From Promethearchaeota archaeon (GTDB lineage Archaea; Asgardarchaeota; Lokiarchaeia; Sigyniarchaeales; SOKP01), in NCBI GenBank assembly GCA_019057795.1, contig JAHLWS010000046.1:1-64000 (forward strand): a stretch of 64,000 nucleotides of DNA, in the 5' to 3' direction. Positions 63,464 through 64,000 of this stretch are shown piece after piece (within the stretch, counting starts at the first letter, position 1; each line of letters opens with the position of its first letter). Both the position numbers and the translations under genes were made by a program. Under the pieces are notes generated by a model. That model was not told the origin of the DNA, made no database searches, and was given only the letters and a program-made list of their open reading frames with translations.

Positions 63464-63823
63464 TTATATATATTTGTTAAGTTCTTCAATAAAGGATTCT
63501 GGTTCAATAGGTTTCTCTATGTATGCAGTGCAAACAGCAGCTAAAATTTTTTCTCTGTCACCAACCATAGCATACGAGGTTATAGCAATTATAGGAATGT
63601 CTTTCGTTTCTTCTATTGCTCGAATTTGTTTTGTTGCTTCATATCCATCCAACCCAGGTAGTTGTATATCCATTAATATAAGATCCGGTCTTTCTGCTAT
63701 GGCAAGTTCCACACCGGTATAACCATCTTGCGCTTCAATGACTTGATGTCCTAATTTTTGAAGAATAGTGCGCATTAAATAAAGATTTATTTCGTTATCT
63801 TCTATAACAAGTACTCTTTTCAT
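63464..63823 (-). CDS. stand-alone response regulator receiver
   Basis: A 119-residue receiver domain: VIEDNEIN acidic pocket, Asp52 in LILMDIQLPGLDG, Thr in AITSYA and Lys in YIEKPIEP. It resembles DivK-type single receivers that work within phosphorelays. The start ATG lies one base after the stop of the upstream kinase gene, thus strict translational coupling, and the next kinase begins 22 bases downstream. Confidence 0.85.
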   Translation of the reverse strand: MKRVLVIEDNEINLYLMRTILQKLGHQVIEAQDGYTGVELAIAERPDLILMDIQLPGLDGYEATKQIRAIEETKDIPIIAITSYAMVGDREKILAAVCTAYIEKPIEPESFIEELNKYI

Positions 63824-63824
63824 A

Positions 63825-64000
63825 TTAAACTTCCTCTTTAAACTTAATTGGAATAATTAATTTAAATTCACTTCCCTTGCCAAATTGGCTTTTTACTGAA
63901 ATATCTCCATGCAGTAAATCAATTATTTTTTTACAGAGATAAAGTCCCAGACCTGTGCCTTCATAGCTCTTTGTTGAAGACATGTCAATTTGTTGAAATG
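63825..64000 (-). CDS. histidine kinase C-terminal end (cut by window edge)
   Basis: The last 57 codons of a sensor kinase, ending at the TAA 63825-63827. YEGTGLGLYLCKKIIDLLHG is the G2 box of an HATPase domain and FGKGSEFKLIIPI closes it. The rest lies outside the window. It is the first visible gene of the two-component/GTPase cluster. Confidence 0.85.
   Translation of the reverse strand, partial: FQQIDMSSTKSYEGTGLGLYLCKKIIDLLHGDISVKSQFGKGSEFKLIIPIKFKEEV

Noticed and set aside
1..64000. tRNA, rRNA and CRISPR
   Set aside because: Gaps were read for cloverleaf-like and CCA-ending segments and for short regular repeats; none was convincing.

Overview
The window looks like chromosomal DNA from an Asgard archaeon, most likely a Lokiarchaeia-type genome. 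It is strongly AT-rich, with TATA-like promoters and U-tract terminators. It encodes eukaryotic-signature proteins: a gelsolin-like domain protein, a Rab-like GTPase, two Rag/Gtr-like GTPases, an Arf-like GTPase fused to an N-terminal longin-like domain, a tandem Roadblock protein and a second longin-like protein. Its metabolism genes suit an anaerobe: an HdrA-MvhD fusion, an HdrB/HdrC pair, archaeal class I aldolase, and the sulfide-dependent homocysteine route. I saw no rRNA, tRNA, CRISPR array or intact insertion sequence.

Layout. 0-5 kb: gelsolin-like protein, zinc-ribbon/HEAT protein, VapBC-type toxin-antitoxin, an eRF1/Pelota-like protein and an SDR. 5-12.6 kb: an Fe-S protein, a second toxin-antitoxin pair (DUF433/DUF5615), FBP aldolase, small zinc-finger and winged-helix proteins, and DUF711. 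12.9-21 kb: a frameshifted MFS transporter, HdrA-MvhD, a YkgJ-type cysteine-cluster protein, an orphan DNA methyltransferase, a Rab-like GTPase and an MBL hydrolase. 21-30 kb: transporters, a PHP protein and a secreted metalloprotease, with a chimeric scar between a broken EamA gene and a broken protease gene. 30-34 kb: homocysteine synthesis (DUF39-CBS plus NIL-ferredoxin) facing HdrC-HdrB. 34-43 kb: membrane proteins, a longin-like protein and probable lipid enzymes (GDPD, PAP2, VTT, alpha/beta hydrolases). 43-47 kb: a 1356-residue SIR2 protein with 25 TPR-like repeats. 47-53 kb: hydrolase, PHP phosphatase, coiled-coil protein, nucleotidyltransferase, tandem Roadblock protein, ATP-grasp enzyme. 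53-57 kb: an interrupted ChlI/ChlD-type chelatase followed by a zinc-ribbon plus HNH-nuclease cassette, with a 41-bp direct repeat of the chelatase 5' end on both sides.

The most exciting part is the right end, 57.4-64 kb. There, on one strand and closely spaced, are a histidine kinase (cut by the edge), a response regulator, a REC-PAS-PAS-histidine kinase, another response regulator, a Rag-like GTPase, a longin-Arf-like GTPase-TPR fusion and a longin-Rag-like GTPase fusion. The arrangement suggests that a bacterial-type phosphorelay feeds a eukaryote-like Rag/Arf GTPase module.

Several genes are broken by single-base or short indels (MFS, chelatase, hydrolase start, NIL-ferredoxin start). 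Either the assembly carries indel errors, or there is real decay or recoding here. Read data would decide this.
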